Shown here in pieces: positions 32,231-43,280 of a stretch of 64,000 nt of DNA. The stretch comes from Atherix ibis (lineage: Eukaryota > Arthropoda > Insecta > Diptera > Athericidae). Numbering within the stretch: position 1 is the stretch's first letter; the number at the start of each line of letters is the position of its first letter. The stretch covers positions 42,663,667 to 42,727,666 of the forward strand of contig OY282610.1 in the NCBI GenBank assembly GCA_958298945.1, written 5' to 3'. A program made the translations under genes and the position numbers. Under the pieces are notes generated by a model. It was not told where the DNA came from. It saw nothing but the letters and a program-made list of their open reading frames with translations, and ran no database searches.

Positions 32231-33010
32231 CCAGGTCTGTTCAAAAATATTTTAGATTTTTTGTGGCGTTTTGTTAGTACTCATGTCTCCCACTTATGCC
32301 GGCAAGTTCGGCCATTTTGAATGTTCAGTTAATTTTTGACAGCTGCTTTGATTGCACGTATTTTGGCTCGTCTTCGATTTTTGCTCAATTTCAACCAAAA
32401 ACATTATTGCGATGACCCAAAAGGTCATAACTGATGACGAATCATGGGTTTATGGCTATGACGTGCAAACCAAAGCTCAATCATCCCAATGGAAGCTGCC
32501 GCATGAGCCAAGACCGTCAAAAGCGCGCCAAGTTCGGTCGAATGTGAAGGTTTTGCTTGCAGTTTTCTTCGATTGCAGAGGCGTGGTGCATCATGAGTTT
32601 TTGCCACAGGGTAGAACGATCAATAAGGAATATAACCTGCAAGTTATGCGCAAGTTGCTTGAAGTAATCCGCCAGAAACGCCCGGATTTGTGGAAGAACA
32701 AAAATTTGCTCTTGCACCATGATCACGCCCCTGCTCATGCATTTTTTTGGGCCAAAAATAATACACTAATAATGCCGAAGCCACCGTATTCCCCAGATCT
32801 GCCCCCCTATGACTTTTTCTTGTTGCCGAAACTGAAGAGCCCCATGAAAGGACGACGCTACGATATGATTGAGGAGATAAAACAAGATCACAAATAATGA
32901 TTTTTTGAAGTGCTTCGAGGATTGGAAAAAACATTAGCACAAGTGTATAATATCTGGTTGGGGGATTACTTTGAAGCGGAACAAAATGGATATTCATGAA
33001 TAAATAAATA
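32231..33010 (+). mobile_element. Mariner mar-K3, right end missing
   Basis: A plus-strand mar-K copy. Left terminus CCAGGTCTGTTCAAAAA next to TA (32229-32230). The coding part runs from 32400 to about 32960, then a short untranslated part (GGGGATTACTTTGAAGCGGA) up to about 33010. The expected right terminal repeat is not found. The distance from the left end to the first catalytic Asp is about 200 bases, against about 620 in mar-A, because the helix-turn-helix region is absent. Confidence 0.9.
32412..32897 (+). pseudogene. Mariner transposase catalytic domain (mar-K3)
   Basis: The open frame (32352-32897) covers most of the DDE domain: first Asp in VITDDESWVYGYD, then AQSSQWKLPHEPRPSKARQV, VFFDCRGVVHHEFLPQG, KRPDLWKNKNLLLHHDHAPA (second Asp in HHDHAPAH), a short deletion (AFFWAKNN in place of a longer SLLVRDFLAKNN-type stretch), PPYSPDLPPYDFFL (third Asp) and MKGRRYDMIEEIKQD. 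There is no N-terminal DNA-binding domain: upstream lies only the untranslated 5' end. Cannot make a normal transposase. Continues out of frame as FLKCFEDWKK to about 32945. Confidence 0.9.
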
Positions 33011-33553
33011 TTTTTTTTGTATTCATTTAGAAGTCCGCTTTTTAACCTGATCCAATATGAAAATATTATCATACTTTACGAAATTAAAAAAAATCTAACT
33101 AATTTTATCTACTTACAAAAAATCAACTTAGCTTAGAAACTAGAAGCCTCATGTAAAGTGGCCCCTGACATATCCAAGTGATATCAATAAATTTTTTTTT
33201 CCATACACGATTGCCCTTTAAATTCGAATTAATAACATTAAAATTATTAATTATCTCAAAAACAAGATGGCGGAATATTATATAACCGATAATTGCCCAA
33301 AACTTATACGCATCTCGAAGTATATATTTTGCAAATCGATACCTTTTCAGACTCATACCTTTAATAATAAATATATAATTTTTTTAAAGATGGCGATATG
33401 ATAATTAAATATAATTTTCCGATATGTTGTATTCCGATCTTTTGATTAGTTGTTTATCTTACATGATCACAACAGGATTTCTGTATCTTTCATAACAGGA
33501 TAATTTCATTATAAAACTGATTGTATATGTGTAATATTGTTTGGTACGATACA
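33011..33553. other. AT-rich DNA
   Basis: No gene recognised between mar-K3 and mar-N. Confidence 0.5.
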
Positions 33554-33555
33554 TA

Positions 33556-34825
33556 TTGGATGTTTGAAAAAAGTTATGATCCTAGTTAAAAAAATTTTTT
33601 CTTCAGAAATGATGAATAATATCTTCTTTTAATTGATTCCAATGTATAAAGGATGCTTTCCTTCTACTTTCTATTTAGTTTTGGCCTGGCCAGAGTACAG
33701 TGAAGAGCCCTTGTATTTTTTCAAAATGTCGGTCGATAAAGTGGATTTACGTCATTGTTTTCTTTATGAATTCCGTAAAGACAATACCGCGAGTGTGGCA
33801 ACCAAAAACATTTGCGAAGTGTATGGAGCAGATGTCATCAAAGTTCGCCAGGTACGAAGATAGTTTACAAAATTTCGATCTGGGGATTTTTCACTAATTG
33901 ATAAACCACGTACCGGGCGGCCATTGAAGTCTGATGCGGACAAGAAAAAAGTCATAATCGACACCAATCCATGTCTTACCATCAGGGAGATCGCGTCGAT
34001 GATGGGAGTCAACCAAACAACCATATTAAGACATTTGAAGCATATGGGGATGGTTTCGCGGTACGACGTTTGGATACCTCATCAATTGTCGGCTGCCAAT
34101 TTATTGGATCGTGTTTCAACGTGCGCTGCTTTGAGTGCGAGACAAAAACATGAACCTTTTTTGCATCGTTTGGTAATGGGAGATGAGAAATGGGTCGTGT
34201 ACAACAACATGGCAAGAAATAGACATTGGGCTATACCTGGACAAGCCCCATTAACAACTTCGAAAGCCGAAATCCATCAAAAAAAAAGTTATGCTTTGTG
34301 TTTGGTGGGATTGTAAGGGTATTGTGTATTTTGAACTCTTGGAATGCAATTAGAAAATTACAGCAGAATGATATTGTCAGCAATTATCTAAATTGAACAT
34401 CACCCTTCAAAAGGATAGACCAGAATTGGTAAACAGAAAAGGGGTAGTGTTTCATCACGACAACGCGCGACAACATGTGGCTATGATGACCCAACACAAG
34501 CTGAATTGGGATGTTATCAAGCATCCACCATATTCTCCAGATCTTGCTCCTTCCGATTTTCATTTATTCCGATCACTGCAAAATTTTTTAAATGATAAAA
34601 AGTTTGATACAATAGAGCAGGTAAAAACATCCCTTACTACATTTTTCGCATCAAAATCCAAGGAATTTTACACTAATGGTATTAATAAGTTGATAGAAAG
34701 ATGGGAGGAGGTTATAAGAACGGGTGGAAATTATATAATTGATTAAATAAATAATACAAATCTAAAAAAAAAAAAATGTTTAATTGTATATGTAAAAAAC
34801 GGTCATAACTTTTGCATACACCCAA
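33556..34825 (+). mobile_element. Mariner element mar-N, full length
   Basis: A 1,270-bp element. Right terminus, inverted, reads TTGGGTGTATGCAAAAGTTA; the left end reads TTGGATGTTTGAAAAAAGTT. TA flanks both ends (33554-33555, 34826-34827). Only one copy in the window. Confidence 0.93.
33726..34746 (+). pseudogene. Mariner transposase (mar-N), broken
   Basis: Start ATG at 33726 (MSVDKVDLRHCFLYEFRKDN). In-frame TAG at 33861, likely a former Trp (RR-FTKFRSGDF). Helix-turn-helix region and GRPLKSD linker, then DVWIPHQLSAANLLDRV and the first Asp in VMGDEKWVVYNN. A frameshift follows in the A run 34279-34287. Two further stops occur near 34350 and 34368. The last frame (34393-34746) has the second Asp (FHHDNARQH) and third Asp (YSPDLAPSDFHLF), ending GGNYIID and TAA. 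Only 31 residues separate these two Asp instead of 34; three residues before WDVIKHPPY are missing. Confidence 0.92.
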
Positions 34826-34827
34826 TA

Positions 34828-36861
34828 TTTAAAATTAAAATTTGCAAATACAATATTAATGGCGGGGTTGTTACCTTAAAATTTGTCTCTTCTATTTTTA
34901 TTTTTATTTCCGACTTTATTTCTCGTAATCACATGGTTCTTCGAACTTTATTTGCATGATTTCGTCCTTGATTTGATTTGATTTGTTTTTGTTTTTATTT
35001 TTTTTTTTCGATAAAAAAAACTCAACAAAATTGATATAAAAAATATTCTTTTGAGTTAGGAATTTCCTTCATACTTCCGCACATAACATAAATGCATCCA
35101 ACATGAAATTATTGACTAACATTATTCTATAAATTTGTTTTTACAATCAAAAATTGCCAACACAATCAATTTTATTATAAATTACCTTTCTACGTTTGCT
35201 TCGGCATGAGTACTAAATTGAAAAGTCATCAGTAAATGTATTGTAAATCATTGAAAATTTCATAGATTTTCACCCCATCAAATCAGGTGGGGTTCACACT
35301 TAAATACAAGGCACTAACGATGAGTAATAGTACCTTCTGCCGTGTATGTCTAATAGTCTAGTCGGGAACCTCTCCGAAAAATGTGTATTATCAATAATAC
35401 AATACTCTTAATAAATGAAGTTATATAATTTTGAGGGTATGAGAAAAAGTTTAAAATATTTTATAAAATTCACAAACATAAAGATAAAAAAAATATGTGA
35501 AGATATAGGAAGGAAAAAATCTATTTGACACCTTATGTTATAGTTATATGAGCACGTACGTGTATGATAAGGAAATGGACCTTTTCGAATGTAATTTTTA
35601 TTTTTTCTGCCCATTCCTCTTGTTTAATGTAGATTATTAAATTGAACCAATCGGTTCACTGATGAAATGTGATGGATATCGATCGATATAATTTTTGGAA
35701 AATCTATTTTCTGATTGATTATTATTTAGTGTGATATTCATCTTCCACGTTATACAAAGTGAATCGTTATTCTTGATTTAGAAAAGCTGGCGCTGCCATA
35801 GTTCAGGTTCAGCTTTTTCGATAGACAAGAGGGGCGGCAAAATAGCACAAGGTTATAACTCTATTAGCCGTAATTGAAGGTTTTTAGCTTCATCATGGAT
35901 AAGTGAACGCTCGATTACATCGTCATTGATTTAGTGCTGTTCGCCCATAATTGCCCGTTCCAATAAAATTCCAGTCATCGTTGTTTAGTTGAAATGTCCA
36001 CCACCGCCATCTCTGGTCCAGTGTAGAGGAATGCTTATGTGGCTTGGTAAAATGGTGAGAAAAAAAACTATATTGGCAACCGATATGGTATGGCAGACAG
36101 GACGATGATGGTTTGGGCATGAAATTCAAAGGCGGTCGTCGTCATCGTCGTTATCGTCGTCGTCATCTCCTTACCATTCGATTCGTGTGACAGCAATGCT
36201 ACCCATTTTGCGTGGCCAAACATTTCGTTTGATAGCCCATTTCACTGATTTATTTGCCATCCGATGATTGATGATCCCTGAAAAATTACACAATTTATTT
36301 ATAAATATATCCATTGGGAGGGAAAATTTTCTAAATTCAATACAGCCAAACCATTTATGCATCTACACGAATTGATTACAATTTACTGATTTCCTTTGAC
36401 TTGGAAGAGGAAATTCCATCTATCCTTTTTTTCCTTTCAATTAGGTCATCTTTTTTGTGTTTTTTTTTTGGTTGCTTTTTATATTATTTGAAAGTTTCTT
36501 TAACTTAATTTTCTCAATTATTCTTATAATTTTTTTTCTCATAATATACCATAATTTAAAATCACTTTTTAATTAGAGAAGTTTTTAATCGAATTGTTTT
36601 TTTGTTTTTTTTTGCAAATTCTTATTTAATTATAAATTGATTTTATACAATTATACGATAAATATTAATATCAATCATATAATTATTTATAGTTTAAATT
36701 TGTTTTAGATTTAATGAAAGTTTTAGTCTGAATTAGATGAAGTCAGTTAAATCAGAAAATTTGATAATTTTCGGGTTACAAAAATTTTTCCAACTGCAAC
36801 AAATTTTTAGACTGGTCGTATGTAAATTGTATAGTCATACAAAAGTATTTTTTGTTATTAT
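34828..36861. other. AT-rich DNA with one less AT-rich island
   Basis: No gene recognised. Between about 35740 and 36370 composition is more balanced, with a 63-codon minus-strand frame (36362 to 36171; KWAIKRNVWPRKMGSIAVTR) and a GTC-rich microsatellite. I cannot assign this island to a family. Confidence 0.4.
36131..36168. repeat. (GTC)n-type microsatellite
   Basis: About 38 bases of imperfect gtc/atc trinucleotides. Confidence 0.8.
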
Positions 36862-36863
36862 TA

Positions 36864-38144
36864 CGAGGGTCGTTCAATAAGTTCTTAGAAAAAGATGAAA
36901 AAAACCTGTTTTTTGAAAAAAAAAAATTTATTTTTCAACATAGTCTCCTTTAAGCTCTATTACACTTTTCCAACCGTTTTTCCAAAATTTTTATCCCGTC
37001 CAAAAAATAGGATTTCGGAAGTTCTGCAAAATACTCATCCGTTTGAGCAAAGACGTCCTCGTTGGAAGTGAACCGTCGTCCGCCAAGCCATTTCTTCAGA
37101 TTGGGGAAAAGAAAATAGTCACTCGGGGCCAAATCTGGTGAATAAAATAAGCGGGATGCTGCAACAATTCCATTCTCAATTCCACAATTTTGGCCATGGA
37201 AACAGCGCAGGTGTGCACACGCGCATTGTCCTGATGCAAGAGGATTTTTTTCTTCTTCAGATGGGGGCGTTTCTCTTTGATTTCCGCGCTCAACCGTTGC
37301 AATAACGACGCGAAATACGCTCCTGTTATTGTTTTTCCTTTTTCCAAGTAGTCGATAAAAATGATGCCCTGCGAATCCCAAAAGACCGTGGCCATCACCT
37401 TGCCGGCCGATGGCACCGTTTTTGCCTTCTTCGGAGCCCGTTCACCCTTGAAAATCCACTGTGATGAGTGTTTCTTCGTTTCTGGAGTGTAGTAGTGTAT
37501 CCAGGTTTCGTCCACAGCAACATATCGACGAAGGAATTCGGCAGGATTGCGATGAAAGAGTGCCAACATAGCCTCAGAGTCCACTACACGATTGCGCTTA
37601 TTCTCCTCTGAGAGCAAACGCGGCACCCATCTTGCCGAAATTTTTTTCACAGACAATTTTTCATGCAAAATTGAAGCGACTGTACCTTGTGATATGCCCG
37701 TGGCCTCAACTAATTCGCGCACTTTAATTCGCCGATCGTTCAAAATCAGATCGTGGATTTTGTCGATGATTTCAGGAGTAGACACCTCAACTGGGCGTCC
37801 TGAACGATGTTCATCTTTTGTGGATGAACGGCCACGTTTAAATTCATTCACCCAATTGTAAACCATCGCAAACACAGGTGCAGATGTGCCATGAACTGCA
37901 TCCAACTCGGCTTTGATTTCTTTCGGGCTTAAGCCTTTCAAATGGAGATGTTTGATGACAGCCCTAAACTCGCTTTTTTCCATTGTTATGCACAAATAAA
38001 TGTCGTTAAATTGACTTTCGCTATGGATCAAGCTGAAATTTTGACAGCTTCCCTGTCGATAATGCTACTTACAAAAAAAAAATCTTTACCGATACTACGA
38101 GCACAATTTCTTGGATTTTCTAGAGACTTATTGAACGACCCTCA
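36864..38144 (-). mobile_element. Mariner element mar-A6, full length
   Basis: A 1,281-bp mar-A copy on the minus strand. Left terminus CGAGGGTCGTTCAATAAGTT; the right terminus has its outermost base changed (CCCTCA instead of CCCTCG). TA at 36862-36863 and 38145-38146. Confidence 0.96.
36950..37983 (-). pseudogene. Mariner transposase (mar-A6), two frameshifts
   Basis: ATG at 37983. Open through the helix-turn-helix, VAVDETWIHYY and HQDNARVH blocks. A 5-base insertion (duplication within gaataaaataagc, about 37140-37150) shifts the frame right before YSPDLAPSDYFLF. The rest reads in another frame to a premature end at ILEKRLEKCNRA, caused by one extra base near 36957. Otherwise very close to mar-A1. 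Confidence 0.93.
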
Positions 38145-38146
38145 TA

Positions 38147-38470
38147 AGTTAATTTGAATTTTTTTAATATATTTTTATGTTTTATTTTTAAGAAAGTTTT
38201 ATAATAAAAGAAAAATTTCAAAGTTTTATGCGTTTTCTCTGTTAGAAATATTTTTATTAATATTCAAAAAGAAAAGCTTACATTGACTACCTTGGTATAA
38301 AGGTGTGGCGCTCCCATCATTCCGATTTGAGTTCTATTTTTTTTGTTAAGTTGGTACATCTGCTGTTGATATTTCATCTAAATTTTAACGTAATAGCTTG
38401 AGATTTTCAAAAGTTACGTAGCCAAGAGTACATCTATCTCTGTGTGTGTTGGAGATTTTTTACAATTTTA
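38147..38470. other. Flank or untranslated 5' part of mar-S
   Basis: No coding sequence. Some of this is probably the 5' untranslated part of mar-S, but I could not find its terminal repeats. Confidence 0.4.
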
Positions 38471-38472
38471 GA

Positions 38473-39486
38473 AATGGATTAAAATTTGCAACAACGAACT
38501 TGTATTAAATTTTGCGTAAAAAAACGGATTTAATGGTGCGCAAACGTTGGAAATATTGGAAAAGTGTTTCGGCAACGATTCTCTAAAGAAAACGGTCGTT
38601 TACTAGTGGGACGAGCGGTTCAAAAGTGATCGTGAGTAACTCGAAGATGATGAACGCAATGGCAGCCCATCGACATCGAAAACCGACGAAAACATTGATA
38701 AAGTAAAGGAAATGTTGGTCAATAACCGCAAATTAACCATCTGAGAGATAGCGGAGGACTTGAACATTGCCTATGGATCCGTCCAAGACATTTTGGTTTC
38801 CGTCGTGTAGCAGCAAAGTTGGTGCCAAAAGACCTCAATTTCATGCAAGAAAGAGACCTCGTTGACGTCGCAAAAGACATGATTTGTGAGGCTGAATTCG
38901 ATCCCACATTCATCAAAAGGACCATTACTAGAGACGAGACGTGGGTTTATGAGTACGACACGAAATCCAGACATCAGGCAAGTGAATGGCGTTCACCAAA
39001 TGAGCCGAGACCAAAAATACCACGTCGTTTTCAGTCAAAAAAGAAGGCAATGCTCACGGTTTTCATGGATTACAACGGTTTAGTGCATCATGAATTTTTG
39101 CCAGAAGGCCGGACAGTAAACAAAGACTACTATTTGGGCGTTATGCGACGTTTGCGTGAAGCAATTCGCCGAAAGAGACCAGAATTGTGAATTTTGCACC
39201 ATCATAACGCACCGTCGCACAGTGCCATCATTATTTGTAATTTTTTGACGAAAAATGCAACAAATACCATCCAACAACCACTGAATTCACCTGATTTGGC
39301 TCCCTGTGACTTCTTTCTGTTTAATCGAGTTAAAAAACCATTACGGGGAACGCGTTTCAACAGCCGATGGACATACCGAAAACCGAATACAAAAAATGTT
39401 TCGATGATTGGACCAAGCGCTGGCATAAGTGTTTTAAAGTCGATGGGGATTATTTTGAAGGGGACAATACAGATTTAGATGAATAA
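38473..39486 (+). pseudogene. Mariner transposase (mar-S), decayed
   Basis: Nearly full-length DD34D transposase related to mar-K. Start at 38473 (codon 3 is a stop), then QQRTCIKFCVKNGFNGAQTL (helix-turn-helix), a frame break near 38580, GSPSTSKTDENIDKVKEMLV, LTI-stop-EIAEDLNIAYGSVQDIL, frame break, AAKLVPKDLNFMQERDLVDV, first Asp in ITRDETWVYEYD, ASEWRSPNEPRPK, VFMDYNGLVHHEFLPEGRTV, a TGA replacing the Trp-like position after KRPEL, then LHHHNAPSH, in which the second catalytic Asp is His, SPDLAPCDFFLF (third Asp) and a C-terminus ending FEGDNTDLDE. It retains the N-terminal domain that mar-K lacks. Confidence 0.88.
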
Positions 39487-40117
39487 GCTTGTATTTTTAA
39501 TTTTCTGAATAAATTCCTGATTGGTAACCTTTGAAAAAAATTATTTTGTAAAAGATTTTTATAAAAAAAATATATTATTCTTAAAATAGTCTTATTTGAT
39601 GTGGAATTTTTTCCAAATTTCTTAAATAAGTATTCAGTATATAATTTTTGCAATCATTTTATTGAACAGTTTGCTAAGTTATATTTACGATAAAAATTAA
39701 TACAAAACTTGTGGTTTGTTGAGTTCTTGAACTTAAAGGTTTTAGAGAATTGTATATATTGAGACAGAGTATCTAGATTTGAAATTTGTATGATATCTGA
39801 ATATTGACGTCCTAAAATAATATATCGATTGGTGATCGCCAAGTGAATTCTGAAGGGTAAGATGCCCAAAATTTGTTCACCTCCAACTGAAAAGAATAAA
39901 ACAGCAACGGGATTGCGGAACGAAGTTTAGGGTGTGTTTTTTTGTTCCAGGTCGAAGTTTTTTTTAATAACTTTTAAATAAAATACAACTTTATAATTGG
40001 TATTTTATTGATTGATTATATAGTCTTTAGTATTATGTATGGAATATGATGTCGCTCAAAAGGCGAGCTCTTTTAAGCATTTTTTTTATAACAATTTCTC
40101 AGACTTCTTGTGTTATT
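39487..40117. other. AT-rich DNA
   Basis: No gene recognised. T- and A-rich, with one short stretch of higher GC near 39860-39930. Confidence 0.5.
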
Positions 40118-40830
40118 TCAGTAATTTTGTTTCAAATGTTGTCCTGAAGAATCGAGGTTATAGTTGATTTCTTCCAAAATTTGTATCGTAGCACGAGCTG
40201 TATGTGATGTGGCATTATCTTGTTGGAACCACATATTCTGTAGTCCTGCTTGATCCAATTTGGCAGAATAAAGTTTTCCAATAGCGGTCACCAGTAACTG
40301 TTGCAGCATTACCTTCAGCATCGTTAAAGAAATAGGTCCCAATGATGCCACTATACAGTTACTCTACGAGGATGTAGTAGCCTTCGGTGTATCAGTTGAG
40401 GGTTTTCAGTGCCCCAATAGTGGCTATTCTGTTTATTAATAAAAGCCAAGTCGACGTGGACTTCATCGCTCATAATGATTTTTTGGTAAAAATGGTGTTC
40501 GTCTATACCGAGCTGTAAAAGTCTCATCGCCGTTCATGGTCATTTGCCTGCAGCTGTTGTACCAATTGAATTTTATTAAGGTAAAAAAGCAAATCCTTTT
40601 TGAGAATTTTTAACAAACATGATCGAGTTATTCTCAGACGGGCATTCAGCAATACTCTTCCTCACTGCATCAATATTTTCAGGTGTATGTTGGTTCAATT
40701 GTCGTTCAGTCTTCAATTTATCTCTCAGTGTATGCATATTTTCAAAATTATTTATTACAAGTTGAATGTCTGACTTACTTGGCATACGACTAACACCAAA
40801 AAAATCACGCAATTTTCTCAGAGTATTCAT
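40118..40830 (-). pseudogene. Tc1/mariner-superfamily transposase remnant, DD41D (VISITOR/rosa-like)
   Basis: Minus strand, start ATG at 40830 (MNTLRKLRDFFGVSRMPSKS), then the linker QHTPENIDAVRKSIAECP typical of this group. The middle is scattered over frames: KKIIMSDEVHVDLAFINKQN and WGTENPQLIHRRLLHPRRVT near 40440-40520 (first Asp in SDE), GPISLTMLKV (normally GPYFFNDAEGN, visible in the next frame) and MWFQQDNATSHTARAT (second Asp). The frame stops before the third catalytic residue. I place it by the FGVxRMP and QQDNAT motifs; DD41D spacing itself cannot be measured here. Confidence 0.75.
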
Positions 40831-41396
40831 AATTCAACAATTATTTCAATAAAATGTTTTAATAATTGTAATTTGTGTATGTTTTTGCGGTATTAGGTAC
40901 TCTATAGTAATTTGTTTTGGGCTACTCTCTATGATTGTTAAATACCGATTAAAATCGACCTGAGACATTAAAAGAATTTGAGTGTTGCATTATTATTAAT
41001 CACAGGTCGCACTACAGCAAATATTGGTGCTAATTATATTCTGGTTAAACTCAATAGGCTTCGAAATCTGAAATTTAAAAAAGATGTTATTAAAAAAATT
41101 AGACTCGAAGACGAACCGATCATTTTTATTATAAATTTGGTATAGATCAATTTGGAGCAGTTAGAAAATTTTCATTAATTAATATTTTTGAAGTATAATT
41201 GTCGGTAATAATTATCGTGAAATTTGAATACTTGACGTAACAAAAACTGAGGCTATTAGGCGAGGTATGACAGCAAAGTAATGAGATTGGTGAGATTATT
41301 TTTATAATATTGAAACTTTTTCATCCAAAATTCATCCTAAACGCACAATAGGAATTTTAATATACTCCCGTAACGATGTCACCCTATAGAGGATCG
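40831..41396. other. AT-rich DNA before the 64-bp satellite
   Basis: Nothing recognisable. Confidence 0.5.
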
Positions 41397-41905
41397 TTTT
41401 GTAAGTCCCTGTAACTACAGTGACCTGCAAAATTATGTGATTTGAATCCTAAATGAATAGTTTTGCAAATACCTGTAATTACAGTGACATACAAAATTAT
41501 CTGAATTAAATCCTAAATGGACAGTTTTGTAAGTCACTGTAATTACAGTGACCTACAAAATTATGTGAATTGAATCCTAAATGGAAAGTTTTGAAGGTCG
41601 CTGTAATAACAGTGATCTACAAAATTATGTGAATTAAATCCTAAATTAATAGTTTTGTAAGAGACTGTAATTACAATGATCTACAAACTATGTCAGAATA
41701 AGAAAGTTTTGTAAGTCACTGTAATTACAGTGACCTACAAAATTATGTGAATTAAATCCTAAATGAATAGTTTTGTAAGAGATTGTAATTACAATGACCT
41801 ACAAAACTATGTCAATTAAATCCTAAATGGATAGTTTTGCAAGTCACTGTAATTACAGTGACCTTCAAAATTATGTGAATTAAATTCTAAATGGATATTG
41901 CAAGC
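41397..41905. repeat. 64-bp tandem satellite with a palindrome in each unit
   Basis: Eight units and a degenerate ninth. Starts of the ttttgtaag-type motif fall at 41397, 41461, 41525, 41589, 41653, 41707, 41771 and 41835, so the period is 64 except for one unit of 54. The centre of the unit is the perfect palindrome GTCACTGTAATTACAGTGAC; including the flanking ttttgtaa/ctacaaaa it forms a 36-base near-perfect inverted repeat. The rest of the unit is a ttatgtgaattaaatcctaa spacer. Several units carry compensated or single changes (agagactgtaattacaatga). Confidence 0.95.
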
Positions 41906-43280
41906 CATGGTAAGTACAAATTATGTGAACATATTACATACAACATATTGCATGCAACATAGACAAATGTCTACATGTTTCATGTTGCGTGTTGCATGTT
42001 GCGTGTTGCATGTGCTTGTAGATATTTGCTTATAAATATTTGCTTATAAATATTTCTTTATAAACATTTTCTTATTAATACGAGTATATGTAATGAACTA
42101 TTTTTTAGGCGATGCTTTGAAATTGTAGAGCTTTTTTCTTGGAGCAACGAATTGAAAAAGTTCAGTTTTGTTAATTTCTTTATAGTTTTATCTTCTATCA
42201 AAGCGCAGAAATCGCATAGAACTGCTATTTATCAAACAAGCCCCTACATCTCAAAACGATTAAAAAAAAATTGGTTGTAGAAAAAAATTTAAACTCATAC
42301 TATAGATGGTTAAATGGGAATGCAACGAAAAGGGGGCGAAAATTGTCAATCAAAGGATGACAGTACAAACTGAATTGGACTGAATAACATCCGATCGATT
42401 GGTTATATTACGGTAGCGTTACGCCTTTAAATCGATTCGTTCCGCTATTTTTACAGTTGAACAAATTCCATGTAATCAATTTGTTCGCCCTCCCGGATTT
42501 GAAAAATTGCAAAAGCATTTTAAAATGTTGGAATTTGTCACAAGTTTTCAAAAGCCTCTAAATACTAAGAGAAGATAGATTTTTTGTGCAAACATTTTTA
42601 GCGAAGAATACTCAAAAAGTATACATTTTTTCACACCTTCGCATAACCTTATCCTGTCTAGTAAAATCTGTTTTTTTCTTCAGGGTTCTAGACTGGGTAA
42701 GGTATCTTTCCAAAGTTGTCTATAAATATCGTTGAATAAAATTGATTTTCACGTTCTTGTCAGTGGCAGGTGCACAATTTTGCATCAAATAAATATGGTA
42801 GCTAGCATCTATACGAGCCTGTATGAATATGCAAAATAGATTGAAAAATTCACCAGCAATACTTATAGCAGAGAAATTGAATTTTCCAAATTGTTATTTA
42901 TGTATTTATCTATAATATACGTAGAAATTATTTCTTAACTGTATTTGCTTTTTCTTTATGACGATATATATTTTTACCACATTTGTTAATAATATCCCAA
43001 GCAAAATGTGAGCCTATTTTAGGATATTTCATAGAGACGAATTTAAGGCATTCCTGTGATATTTGAACATGATTAGATTCTTTGGTCATATGAGTAATAA
43101 ATATTTACTTATTTTTCTATTAATTAGAGCAGGCGTTCTCAGACTGAAAGAAATGGGTTCGTATTTTAAAAAATTTTGATGTAAGAAAATTTTTAAAAAA
43201 GATCGTTTATGTTAGGTCAATTCAATTTAATAACATTTAAAATTTTAAAGTTGATTAAATTTTATTGGAATCGGTGTAGT
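41906..43280. other. Unassigned DNA beside the satellite
   Basis: 41930-42020 holds short inverted and direct repeats (gcatgcaacat, tagacaaatgtcta, gttgcgtgttgcatg), and 42020-42080 a 15-base tandem repeat (ataaatatttgctta). From 42100 to 43280 no gene is recognised. The left end of mar-E1 probably lies somewhere near 43130-43290 but no terminal repeat is clear. Confidence 0.45.
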
